The notes: a model not told the origin generated them from the letters alone. Numbered from the stretch's first letter, positions 13,426-25,020 are shown. The stretch: 64,000 nt of DNA from Cucumis sativus (GCF_000004075.3 NC_026660.2:16697837-16761836); one strand, 5' to 3'. Made by a program: numbers and translations.

Positions 13426-13716
13426 TGATAGACCTCCCATAGTAAAGTGTATTCCCGTAGAGACAAGAATAGGAAGAAGAAAGAATGATTGAGAGTTAGT
13501 TGATTTTTTCTATTTGTGTGGGCCCTTAGGAATGTGTTTGTTAGAGTGGGGCCAAGTATTTTGTTATTTCTCTAAGCAATTACTTAAGTTTCTTGAGTGG
13601 GAGGGTATGGGTATCTTGATTTTGGTATAGACTCTCATTAGAGAAGTGTGTAGAGATTGGGGCTCTCAAATCCTCCCCCACAGTTGATAAATAAAATTTT
13701 GGCTAAAGCCTTGACA
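13426..13716 (+). repeat. 3' LTR of Ty3 fossil
   Basis: This 291-bp repeat starts TGATAGACC and ends CCTTGACA. It follows a G-rich polypurine tract and is followed by AAAGC at 13,717-13,721, which matches the five bases before the 5' LTR. It is 12 bp shorter than the 5' LTR overall, mainly because of one internal block. Confidence 0.93.
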
Positions 13717-13734
13717 AAAGCTAATGTAGAACAT

Positions 13735-13945
13735 CCCCTTCTTTATGTTTCTTGAGTTTTATCCTAGAGGAGGTGTTTGAATTACCATTTTTATAGTTTA
13801 GGATTAGTTATTTGAATTAACAATTTTGTATCTTGAGTTAGTTATAAGTAAACTAACTCAACCCCAAGTTAGTTTAACAACTCTTGTAATCTCCAGCCTA
13901 TAAAAAGGCTTCTCATTTTCATTAATAAATGATAAAAAAAAAAGG
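13735..13945 (+). mobile_element. Possible solo-LTR or retroelement-end remnant
   Basis: A short block just downstream of the Ty3 fossil contains CCTATAAAAAGG (TATA-like), then TTCATTAATAAATGAT and a run of A. Together these resemble the promoter and polyadenylation part of a retroelement LTR, or a short retroposed transcript end. No partner LTR or target duplication was found. It lies in the same UPL7 pseudogene intron. Confidence 0.3.
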
Positions 13946-16260
13946 CATTATACATAAAGATTTCCTAGCTTTGCAATTACAGCATCAAAAGCAATGTACA
14001 GTTCAGATGAGACTTTATTCCAGTATAGAGTAGCTCTGTAATTGCAGATCAAGAAAGTGAATGTAGCATGGAAATCCCAAATTCAACATTTGGAAGTTAG
14101 CAATTGACAATCTCATTAGTAGGCAGTGCACCCATAATAAAATGTAAGATTTTTAGAACCCTAAAAATTCAAGTAACTTGCAACTAGTCATTGTCATGAC
14201 CATCAATACTACGATTAGTGGATCAGCACAAAATACAAAACAGTAAGACAGTAAATCTTTAAAAACCTTACTTCTGTTTTAACTTGCTCAAGAAGAATGT
14301 TGCAAAAAGTATATCAACAAGAATTCCTTCAAACATGACCTACAGGAAGAAGGGTAAAACAACATCCTGTCAAAAATCATTTAATGTGATTGAGATCTTT
14401 TAGCATGACTGCTTGAGAACTTTTAGCACAACCGGGCAGCAACTTCAATAACAGAAAAACATGCATAATGTAGGAAGACAGCAGATTTCAAATTATGACA
14501 TTGTATTTATGAATGTCAGGCGATACATTAATGTTCCAAAATTCAACCAAAGTATGGGGTGAAAGATATATAAGAATCTTCCATGATAAGGCCAAGACCA
14601 GGATATCCTTATCCAAAAAAAGAAAAAACTAATCAACCAAAGTAAATTCCATGTATGATTGGGAATTATGGCCATACCTTTGCCAAAAGAACTTCGAGGA
14701 AATGGAAAAACTGGAGATGTTGCTCATGTATCATTCCCGAACCAGGATTGGGGTAGAGCAAATGGTCAGCAATTTGCTGGATTACCAAGCAGAAAATAAC
14801 TTATATTAGAAAAAATGAACAATACATACCCACATATTACTGAAATTTTATGAAATAGATTTCAAGCAACCAATTTTTATATTGAAATGTGATCTCACAA
14901 CTATTTTTATTTTGAAAAGCGATTTCAAACAACTATGGCTGTCTCATCACGCTTCATGTTATCCAATAATACTACAGGATTAACAAAGCCATGCCATGCT
15001 AATAATAAGGAATGTCGTGATAACCTTAAATAAACCATACTGCACGTCAAAGGCTGCCGTGTAATGTTCTCCATGACATCTTTAAAAATACCACCACCAT
15101 CAATTCCTGCCTCCTCAACTCCAAATTCATTAACAAAAGACACACGTATCTGCATGCAGAAAAGTGAAGCAATTGACCCAACACAAACAAGAAAAAACTA
15201 ATAAACAATTACAAGTAACTCTGCAACTATAGGATGCAGAAGAGGGAAGGGGTCGTTTTCACGAGGGCAAAGAAAAAGATAGAAAAAAGTAAGATAACAA
15301 TTTCATTTTTCATAAATCATGGAAGTCTGAAATTACCGATCCTCGAAGATCAACTTCAGACAATGCACTCATCTGACTGAAAGCATCTTCCAATATATGA
15401 TTTCGTCGAATTCTAAACCGGTTTCTGGCAAAAACAGCAAGAGATCCATTCTTTGCCTAGCTGCTGCTAGTTGTGTCTGTGAAATGAGTTATAGAGAAAG
15501 TAACCATAAATAAAAAATATCTTACATATTTCTATAACTAACAGTCATCCAAGAAATTCAATATTGTGGATAAGGAAACCAAAAAAATAACTTGCTTACA
15601 GTGAAAATCTTAACCCTGCTAGTAAACGGTACTAAAAAGGGAACTCGCTTGTGTATATCATTTGCTCTGGTATTTTCTATCACTGCCTACAAAGAAACAA
15701 GGCCAAGTAAATAATTAGAATTACGATCAGATAGCAGGTCGTTAGAACCAAAACATTCATTGAGAACAATTACCTGAGAAATGAAATAATCATTCATCGC
15801 GTCAGCATGGAAGTCACTGGGTGGTGTAAACTGCCGTCTATTGTTCCAGTCTTGCAACTACAACGAGACAATTTAATCTTAGTAGATCGACAAAATGATG
15901 CATGGATAAACAATCTTGGAACTTTGGACTCCCCTGGAAGGATCGACATCCTTGACTTTGGTTTGAAGCTTGCATGGATAAACCTTTTCATTCATTTTTC
16001 ATTGATTATTCATCCTTGTTCCTGAAAATCAAAGGAAATTCTCTCAATTTTATATATTACTAAAATTAGGATACATATAAGTCTTAACTAGTCTCATAGC
16101 ACCCTCCATTCATCTTCCCCTACACTGGCTATGGTATCAAAATGCTCAATTAAGTAATACGTCTACTAACGAACTTGAAAACAAAACACATCACACTAAA
16201 AAACACAAACATCCCTTTAACCCAACAGAAGCAGCTCTTTTTACCCTTGCACTCACTATC

Positions 16261-16931
16261 ACATTACTATCATGTTTGTCAACTGTCAAACTAACTCTTT
16301 TAAGTTATTTAGTGTGACACTACAAAGTTATGAACACCATAATCTTAATTAAAACCTTTTAATAAACAAATGCCAAGTTACTACTCAAGAATGGCAAGGA
16401 ATTCAAAAAACATGACAGCTATCCTAATTGGTTGAAAATGAGAAAAAGAAAGTTAGCCAGACAACCTGTTTGGACTACAAAGCCAGCAGATACGATTCCT
16501 CAAATTTGACCATTCACTCTCCATACTCCACAAGTCTTCAAGCACATGATGCTGCCTTCTTTCAGATGAGCAACATCATTCCGATCTTAACAGTCAGAAG
16601 AGCAAATCAAATCAATCCTAGCATATTCACAAATCACAACTAAAAAGTACAAACATTACAAAATAAAACATGCAGCGATATCAACAAGCATTCTGATAAA
16701 TAATTAGCCAACTAATTGACATTACAAAATAAATAAAGAAAAAAATCATTGGAAAGATCACTGCTTAAATGAAATTTGAAATATCTCCCAATAGTTTTGA
16801 TCGGTTACCCGAGTTGTGAGAGTGATCGGTTGATATTGCGTGCTTCCTTCAAGCGCTCCCCAGCTGCACCTGTTAGCTTCTGCCTCCGGAACCAGCTACT
16901 TAAACCATCTGCCAGTCTCTGCACAATAAAA
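16261..16931. repeat. Direct repeat copy 2 (kinesin exon plus intron segment)
   Basis: Second copy of 5,140-5,836, same orientation and about 97% identical by eye outside gaps. The two copies flank the whole UPL7 block. This copy is next to the kinesin 5' exon (17,435-17,169), so it is probably the parental position and 5,140-5,836 the daughter. Confidence 0.85.
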
Positions 16932-17435
16932 TGATTATGAGCCTAAATTTTACAAGTACCAGTCCGTTGAATATAGAAACGTGATACTCATGCTTTTCCA
17001 TCCTAAACAACAGAACTATCTGCACTTCGATTTACAAATTCATTGCCTTTTTCCGACAGTGCTCACAACTGTTAGTTGTTACAGGTATACTTCTTTTATT
17101 TATTTATTTATTTTACTAAATTCAGTAATACCATATTCCAGATATTAGCAACATTATTTTAGCATTACCTTGGATCGGGATTGCAGGTAAAAGCAGTATG
17201 TGATAGCGAACTCTCAGGAACGGTCGGGTTAGAAGAGGGAGGCCTAGGTGGAAGCGGGCTCTTCAGGATTTGGAATCGAAAACCGATCTGACGGTGGAGA
17301 ATTTTCTTTGGAAGACTTGGGTTTCCGAGGGGGTCTGCGGCCCTTGATTTCGGCACCGTTAAGGCTAGAAGAAGAAGAAAGTGGTGGATCGACGAGATGG
17401 GTATGTCGCAAGATAGAGTTTCTTGGCTGCTTCAC
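16809..17435 (-). pseudogene. Kinesin-12 (PAKRP1-type) 5' end, internally deleted
   Basis: Exon 1 (17,435-17,169) encodes KQPRNSILRHTHL, RPPRKPKSSKENSPPSD and, after a frame change, LKSPLPPRPPSSNP. This is the order seen at the N terminus of PAKRP1-type kinesins (MKHFMMPRNAILRD, KSAKENAPP, KLKSPLPPRPPSSNP). The expected start codon reads GTG (complement of 17,433-17,435), so the initiator is lost. The next recognisable exon (16,918-16,809) is LADGLSSWFRRQ, then LTGAAGERLKEARNINRSLS and QLG before GTAACC. The exons for the P-loop and most of the motor are missing, and the block FKTSRINLVDLAGSE is deleted. Missing exons, a lost start, a frameshift and a deletion make it a pseudogene. CT-rich minus-strand DNA at 17,440-17,660 looks like its old 5' leader. 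Confidence 0.82.
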
Positions 17436-18680
17436 GTTAGAGAGGAAGAGCGAAATTTTGGAGGTATAGGAAGAGCGAAACGGAATTTGAGAGATAGGAA
17501 ATCGCAGGGTTTGAGGAAGACGAAGAAGAGAAGGGGAGATGAGAGGCAGAGTAAACCGATGGAGAAGAAAAAGGGGAAAGAAATTTGAAATAAAAGAGAC
17601 CGTTGAGGTTGAAGAAGAGGGAAAGAAAATTGACCGTGGAGGAGAGTTATTTAATTTTTGGATTAAATATTTTCTATGAAAATTAAAAAAGAAAAAGTTA
17701 AAAGGCAAATATTTTCTACTTTTTTTTATTATTTATTCTATGAAAATTCAATAATAAAAAAGCATCTATATTTGCTTTTGGTATGGTTCACATTTTTATT
17801 TATTTGACAAAAATCTAACTAAATTATCATTCATTTTGACCTAATATTGCAAATATAAATTTATATTTTGCATCTTAACTACTCTTTGGCATTTATAATA
17901 TCATTGTTCCACACCTCAATTTTTTTATTGTTGTCAAAAATGAATTAGCAAATTAGGGAATAAATGTAATCATTGTTTTTGGGAGTTTGAGTTCGACCGT
18001 GATTATTGTTGAATAAATTTATAATTTTCACTTAGACATGACATTTTGCTATTTTAGCAATTTAAATTTAAATTTTCTTTTATCAAAAGTAAACCTCTTG
18101 TTTTAATGTTTTTCTGGTCATCCCTTTTAAATACAACTAATGACAAATGAATATAACAATTAAGAAATTCATAGATATATAACGACATTTGAATTAGAAA
18201 TGTTTTGAAACCGTGTTTACGAGAAGATTTTTAATTTTAATAGCATTACAGTAGCTAGGGATGGTTGTATAATAGTCTACACACTCTTTGTACCAAACAA
18301 TCCATTCGATTTTTAAATCAAGTCTCTCTCTCTTTTTTTTTTTTATTTCTTACCATAATTTACATTTTTTGTAAGTATAATGGTTGAGTGGAAAAAGAGA
18401 GCTGACTAGTAAGTGCAGAAATAAAGCTCACAAGTTTCTGTAAAAGCTAATCAAGCAACTCAAATTATAAACAAAGAGAAAAGTTGATTGGTTAAGCTAA
18501 CCGTGTTATTACAAAATTTTAAATTACTAAGAACTCCTAATGAAACGATTACATTATTTTGATAATTACGAGATAAAATGAAAACATACAAACTACTAAA
18601 CAAAAAGAAAAGCCACAAATCAATTATTGGGATTCAATATACTCTCCAAGCATGTTCTGGAAATGCGAGTTTTTAAGCAG

Positions 18681-19842
18681 CTACGACTTGCTTACCTTCT
18701 CAATGTTTGTCTTCAGTTCTAGCTTTAGAGCTTCAAGTGCCTTTTGCCCATACTTAGATAAACCCTGAAGATTATATGTTACAAAGGTTTCAATTCCTTT
18801 CCTCCCAAGCTTAACCCTCGATGCAAAGAAGGGAAGCTCAGTTAGATTAGATTGCACAAAAGTGCACTCCTAAACATCACTGTCTCTGTCCAAAGCATGA
18901 AAAGATGATTCAACAGATCCTGCCCTAGCCTTCGCTTCCACAACTTCGATTCCTGCATTTTGAATTCTAACAGTCAGTTCTTGAATTTGTTCATGTGTAA
19001 AACTTACTGAAGGGCGTGTCTTTGATATCAAAGTAACAATTGTTATTCCAGCATGTCCCCCAACAACTAGGACATCAATGTCAATCAGATTAAGGTTCTT
19101 CTTTTCGACAACGAAAGTGTTTGCCCGAACAACATCCAAAGTAGTAACACCAAAAAGCTTCTTTTACACGTCCTTCTGCTGCTATTGGAACAGTTGAGTT
19201 CACAGGGTTGCTAATGATGTGGATGAAAGCATTAGGACAATTATCAGCAACAGCCTCAACCAAACTTTTCACTATGGTTCACATTTATGTTGAAAAGGTC
19301 ATCACAAGTCATACCGGACTTTCTTGAAACCCCAGCAGGTATGACAATAACATCTACACCTTTTAAAGCGTTGGCTAATTCAGAAGGTCTAGTGAAATCC
19401 TAAACTTTTGAGGGAGTGTTACAGTGACTAATATCAGCAACAACACCCTTAACATTTACAATATCATAAAGGTTCAAGGAAACAACTAGCATCGACATCT
19501 TGATAAGAAGGGCCAGAGGCCGACCTATTCCCGGCAGCTCCAAGAACAACAACTTTGTAAGAGGCTTGAGGTTATGTTGAAGATTTTGTGTGCATTCGAG
19601 TTCACTTTTTGTGCTGTTGGAGCAAGATGATGCAATAGGGCAGCTCTGCTCTGTTTCCCTAAGAAAGACGACTCTAAGTCAAAATGAAGGGATGAATCTG
19701 CCTTGTGGCAACATAAGCTATGAAGCGTCTCGTGTGAATTGATTCTTAAGCTAGTAGACTTTGATAGGAAAAATGAGTTGAGTTTACTATTAAGTGATTC
19801 AGTTGCTCCAACTGACAAAATAGTTGTTGATGTTGCTGTCAT
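18681..19842 (-). pseudogene. Plastid-type NAD malate dehydrogenase pseudogene (intronless)
   Basis: Plastid NAD-MDH interconverts malate and oxaloacetate. On the minus strand a degraded but collinear copy runs from a transit-peptide-like start (MTATSTTILSVGATESLNSK) through [58 protein letters not shown] and [19 protein letters not shown] to NLTELPFFASRVKLG and a C terminus ending KVSKS. No intron is present, but the Arabidopsis plastid gene is also intronless, so this does not prove retroposition. Several frameshifts occur. The VLKKKGVYDPKK segment is mostly lost, about 13 residues after AKARAGS (SATLSMAYAAARF in the family) are deleted, and the tyrosine codon in DVYEC is TAG. It is clearly non-functional. 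Confidence 0.9.
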
Positions 19843-20786
19843 ATCTGACTCTGTTAAAGAAAGAGGCCAGAAAGCGTCAAAATTGTTATATTATAATGAA
19901 GTAACACATATAATTTGGTAAGTAAAGTTATATTTTCATAAAAGTAATCAAAAGACTAGATAGGTTCAACTCTAGTAAGAAAACCAAGACAATTGCTACA
20001 ACTTCATCAAGTGTGTTCCATAAAGATGACTAAGATATTTAGATGACTCCATAACAACAAAAGTCTTATCAAAACACAAACCATAGTACGCATATTGTTA
20101 CTACGTAACAATTGTTTTCTTACGACTTCCTTATTGTAGTTTCCGTTTTTTCTAACCATGCATTTGAATTTCTTAGCCAATTTATAAACAACTAAAATTA
20201 AGATTGTATACCTAGTTTCAAAGGACTAAATAGTTATCTAATGAGGTAAGGTTTGAAGTGGTCTTGAAATAATATTGGAAAGTAAGATGTCACCACACAC
20301 GTGTAAGAGAGAAATGATACATTAGTAGTACTCAAGTTTTGAGTTTAATTTTAATCTAATCAACACGTTTCAAATTTACAATTTTACTATCAAAATTTGT
20401 CCCTAAATCTGATGATTTGCACTTCTAAAGCTTAGTTTTCATACGTACTCACTCAATCTTAATTTAAAGACAACTACGAAGTAAGTCTTCACATCTAAAT
20501 TCAATATTGATTAAAAATATTTCATATTAATTCCCTAAATAAAAAATCTTTAATTTGAACTAATCAATCAATATTATCATTAACATATCAAAAATCAATA
20601 TTTTCACGGATGAAATATGAATATTTAGTAAAAATTCAAAAATAAAATTATTATTCTGAAAATTTAAGTACCTAATAGAGACAAAACTTAAAATTTAACG
20701 ATAGAATTGGAAGATTTTAAAATCGAAGTTAAATTAAATAAATATTTGAAACATAGGGAACTCACATATCAAAGGTGATCTAAAAG

Positions 20787-20996
20787 TGGGCTCCCACAAG
20801 CCCACACACACGTCCATTTATTCGAGACGAGAGTTTGATCTCTACGACGTGGGCTCTATTTTTTCTCGACACTTGTTTTCAACTGCATAGCTCATCGTCC
20901 AACGTGATCTCTTCACTCACAAGGCACAACTAGAGCACAGCCCATTTAACCTCACCTTCTTCGAACAACCCTAATACTTTTCATCGCTATATAAAT
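20787..20996 (+). promoter_or_regulatory. Orphan housekeeping-type promoter cluster
   Basis: Within 210 bp there are four site II-type motifs (TGGGCT at 20,787 and 20,850, AGCCCA at 20,799 and 20,939), a telo-box AACCCTAA at 20,967-20,974 and TATATAAA at 20,988. This combination is typical of promoters of plant ribosomal and other growth-related genes. No open frame or recognised RNA gene follows. Confidence 0.4.
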
Positions 20997-22844
20997 TTAA
21001 GTTTGAAGCTAAAATTTATTAAAAAGACATATATTTGTTTCGTGTAAGTTTGAGTTATACCTTAAAACATACCACATTCGATCAGACACGTGTCTTAATC
21101 GATGAAAATAATTTTAAATCACCAATTGATCTAAAAGCGTAATTTAGTAACGCTTCTTCATTTCTCTAAACTAGGAATACGAAGAATGTCTCGTAAGTGA
21201 AAATCGATTTTAAGCATATGTGTTTTGATATTATCTTTAATCCTCGATTCATTCAAAAGTTTATGCTAATAGGTAAAAACAAACTTAATATTTTATTATT
21301 CAACACTTCATAGTGAGTTGAAAATAGAGAAAATGCATTGCAAGTGAAAATGAATTTAATTTTAGAGAAAATAAAAACGATAGAGATTGACAACAAGACT
21401 TCTATGAATTATCTATTCTAATATCATCTTAAATCATCAATTGACTTGCCACTTAAACTATCTGAAGAGACGAATTTAATATTAAATCGTTCAAACAATG
21501 AAATAGAATGGAAGACTCATATATTTATTCACACCAACAACCAAACTTGTGAAAAGTTAGTATGAATTAAAAGAAGCATTGACATATGAAAGCAACCTAT
21601 AGTTAGTAGGTCAATGGAGGTGGATGTTGGAAAAGAAGTTAATGGATTTTCTTTTAAGAGCAATCACAAAGAAAGTTAATGGAGTCAAATAAAGCAGACT
21701 TATTCTATAAAACTAGAATTAGACTAAATAATACACAACACTAACTCATTCAACATACTATATGGTCACGTATTGGGATGATTGATTGTATAGTCATATA
21801 CTTTATTTAGAGTATATTGTTAAAATGTTTCACTATTCCTAAGTATGGATATACATGTGTTATATTTTTGTAACACTTCATTGACACTACATGATTGACG
21901 TGACATTCTTTTTACGACGTACAAAATAAAGCGTTGAGGGAAATTCTCTCCATACTTGTTTTTTTCAACTTTGATTTTGACGCAAATTTACGGGAGAAAA
22001 TCTTTTTTTCGACGTTTTTCATATTTATCTCGTGCACGTTTTCTTGTATTAATTGTTATAATTTTTTTTAAAAAATGCGATGGCTAAATCACTACAAGCT
22101 CATTGGAGTAGGAAACTCACACATGTTTGTTGTCATCGTCTTTAAATGATGTCCCACTTTTTCTAGGTTTATCTCTTATTTCAAGTACATCAGTATATGT
22201 ATTTTGAGCCAACTACACTTTGATATTTGAATCAATACATAGACTGTATAATTCAATTAAGCACATAAAAGTAAGGCAACGACTCTTTTTTAGAGACGGC
22301 TTATTCTTCTCATTTGTAGTCATCGAGCGAGATTATTTATAACCTCCTTCTCCATCACACATGTTACATGTAACTGAGACAATGTCAATGTAGTTTGATA
22401 GATGAAGGTTGCAAGGCGTCATACCAAACATAATTCAATTATTTCTTGATTGGTATATATTCATCAACTCAATGAACGATTTATAACTAAAATTAAATTA
22501 TGGCATTGTACACGTCATCTTCCAATTTTGAAGATTTAGACTCGTGAATAAATGAACTAAATTATTATTTGTGGGGAGAGAGTTTTGTGTATTTGGAAAG
22601 AAATTTTGATTTTAAAGGATAAAAAGAAAAAGAAAAAGGAAGTGGAAAAGGGTTTGGAATGGAGCGAGGGTATATTGATGATTGAGAATGAAATGATGAG
22701 AGTGGATGAATTGAAATTGAAAGTTTGTAACTTTATTGTTGTCACATATGGGGTTTGGGAATGGACTGCCATTTTCCCCATTCCCCATTGCAATACACAC
22801 TCTTTATTGTTCTTATTATTATTACTTATTTTTACTTACACACT

Positions 22845-22883
22845 TCCTCTTCCTCTTCCTCTTCCTCTTCCTCTTCCTCTTCC
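22845..22883 (+). repeat. CTTCCT hexamer microsatellite
   Basis: About six tandem copies of CTTCCT (TCTTCC) on the plus strand, in an AT-rich setting. Confidence 0.9.
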
Positions 22884-24429
22884 TTCACTTGAAGACAAAT
22901 TATTAAAAGGAATTTAGCTTTTCCCAACCCCACTTATGCAACATAATCATTATCTCCCACTACTCACTATATGTCCTCGCTCTCTCTCTCTCTCCCTCTC
23001 CCTCTCCCTCTTTTGCAGCTTTACCTTTTTCATCTTTCTTTACCCCCCACTCCCTCCCCCTTTTATTACCATTTTACCTCAGTAAAATTCTAAAACACAT
23101 AACTTTCTACTCCAACAAAATTAAAGACTTCAAACAAAGTGGCAAACATATTAAACTCATTTTTGGTTGTTAAGCATTGGATCCAACAAACTTTCTTCTT
23201 ATAATTTTCGTCCTTACTCCAGGTTCCATCCAACCCAAAATGTGTCGTTGTAGAAGACAGTTGATTTCGATCTTACGTACTCTAAAAGTAGTTTTGAAAT
23301 GTCTGTAAAATATCGATTGTATTCAATTTTTGAAATGATTTGTAGGTGTGTTTTCCATTATTTAATTTAAGTTTTCTATGGTATGTTTTTTTGTTAATAC
23401 TCTATGGTTAATTTGATAAAATAAGAGATTTGATGAAAGATATAACTAAGATTAAAACTTATCTAGCATGGTAACGATTAATTGTAACAAGGTTTTGTGT
23501 AGGGCGTACTTAAAATAAATAAAAATAAATCTAAAATTCAAGAAATTTCCATTCGAAACTTTTCTAAAAAAACAAACTTAAATTCCAACATTTTTCCTCG
23601 CGAGTTTTGTTGTTTTTGTATGCTAATTTACATAATTTTTTTTCAAACCAAAACAAAATTTTCAAAACTTTAACAAATACATGTCCTTTTGTCTTAAATT
23701 TTTTACAATAAATTCAAGCCCCCACCTAAGAAACATCAATCCGAGTTCGCAAGAAAAAAAAACACATTTTTCTAAAACACAAAATTCAAAAAATCAAGAC
23801 GGCACTTAGTCCCTCGGTACCTTTAATTGAATAAACTATTAAAACTCACTTCATATTTATATCTCACACTATAATAAGAAAATAATTTCAACATTTTCAA
23901 TATATAACTATTATCTTTCTCGTTTGTAAGTCGAACTGGTTGATGAAACAAAAACATTGATTTGAGGTTGTTGGAAAGAGGTTATGAATTAAAATAAACC
24001 AAACAAAAATGAATAAAAGGGATGGATTGATGGATGGATTGGTAAATTGAGAAAGTGAAAAAAAATTAAAAAAAAATTTGGAAAAAAAAAAGATTATATA
24101 GTTAAATTATGAATGTGTAAAGAGTGGGAATCTTGATGAGTAAAACTATAAATTGAAAATAATATTTATGGGGTGAAGAAAAAAAAAGAAAAGAGAAAGA
24201 GACACAATCTCCACCGTCCTAATAATAATAATAAGTAATAAAGAACAATAATATTTCATGTGATGCTACCAAAAACAAAATCTCTTTCACAAGAAATACC
24301 AATCCCCGTGAATCATTGTCAATTTTCCCCCTTTGTATTTTGGGCAAGTGGGATATGTCAATATCAATTCTTAATTATTTCTTTTTTTTTTCTTTTTCTT
24401 TCTAAAATAAAATATATATTTTGCTTACT

Positions 24430-25020
24430 ATTTATTTTTGATCCTTCAATTTAACTAGTTTTTTTAGTTTGATTTCAATTTAGTTTACAATTGGATTTTA
24501 TATTATTTGGTACTTGAACTTTAACATTTACACTTTTTAACTTTAGTTTTGGTAAAATACTTGCTTTAGTATTTGATATTAATGTCTATTATTAATTATG
24601 AAGTAAAATTTAATTCATAGGTAGTTTTTTATGAGAAATTATTGTAAACGACATTATTTATAAATATACGAAGATTTTGCAATCTATATGTGATAAACCA
24701 GTATAACTATTATTTGTGTTTAACATAATATAGATAGACATAGATAGTGGTTTACGATGATATTTTATTATATTTTAAAATAATATTTATTTTAATCTAA
24801 ATTGATAATAAATTCACAATAAAGAATGAAGTATTTGGTGAAAATCAAAGTTAAAAGTGAAAATCGTGAAATATAAAGACTAAATTGAAACAAAATCCAA
24901 ACCTACTATCATAACATTATGAAATTTAAGAACTGGATTGTAATAGAAATCGACATTTAAAGACTAAACGCATAGCAATTGAAAACGTAAGAACTAAATC
25001 AAATTTTGACCAGAGATCAT
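24430..25020. repeat. Degenerate foldback-like repeat
   Basis: The left end has GATCCTTCAATTTAACTAG and TTTGATTTCAATTTAGTTT. The right end has AGACTAAATTGAAACAAAAT and AAGAACTAAATCAAATTTTG, roughly complementary. This suggests an old inverted-repeat element of about 0.6 kb, possibly a MITE. I could not define a target duplication. Confidence 0.3.

Larger units (their letters stand above)
8388..13716 (+). mobile_element. Ty3/gypsy chromovirus fossil with both LTRs (Reina-like)
   Basis: This is a 5.3-kb Ty3/gypsy fossil with two LTRs of about 300 bp and the target duplication AAAGC. Parts in order: primer site TGGTATCAGAGCC at 8,695-8,707 (initiator Met tRNA type), gag with a coiled-coil start (8,718-9,900), zinc knuckle (about 9,907-9,960), protease (about 10,120-10,230), reverse transcriptase (about 10,800-11,440), RNase H (11,590-11,980), integrase (12,090-12,870), a chromodomain-like tail (about 13,290-13,400) and a G-rich polypurine tract (13,411-13,423). 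Small size, short LTRs and the tail suggest the Reina group of chromoviruses; this is inference. It is broken, with ten or more interruptions. LTR divergence of about 5% suggests roughly 2 million years at commonly used plant rates, less if some differences are assembly errors. It lies in a UPL7 pseudogene intron, same strand as the window and opposite to the gene. Confidence 0.92.
6117..15864 (-). pseudogene. UPL7-type HECT ubiquitin ligase, C-terminal gene fragment
   Basis: UPL7 is a HECT E3 ubiquitin-protein ligase. Eleven minus-strand exon remnants follow the plant UPL7 C-terminal region in order: LQDWNNRRQFTPPSDFHADA (about 15,857-15,774), PFLVPFTSRVKIFT (15,690-15,603), RNRFRIRRNHILEDAF (about 15,440-15,337), FVNEFGVEEAGIDGGG (15,151-15,028), LLYPNPGSGMIHEQHLQFFH (14,775-14,679), FEGILVDILFATFFLSKLK (14,339-14,272), LNDLPSLDPELYRHLIFLK (8,303-8,213), NNEYGKQ, EELLPGGKNRRV and FIHLVANHRLNFQ (about 8,096-7,940), QQSSHFLRGIQQLIQKEW (7,860-7,772), SGSLDSLDVDDL (6,910-6,829) and YVIEMFWEVIKSFS (6,192-6,117). 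The N-terminal half and the last exon with the catalytic cysteine (TGCSRGP in the family) are missing. One base is lost after ENITR at about 15,060, the frame also breaks in the third exon, and the donor after NFQ is not GT. A Ty3 element fills one intron. Confidence 0.85.

Noticed and set aside
17244-17708. A 154-codon minus-strand frame beginning upstream at 17,708
   Set aside because: The upstream half is low-complexity leader DNA. Only the part from 17,435 matches kinesin-12, so the start at 17,708 is not supported.
22557-22917. Open frames around 22.6-22.9 kb on both strands
   Set aside because: They are made of AT-rich and CTTCCT-repeat sequence with no conserved motif.
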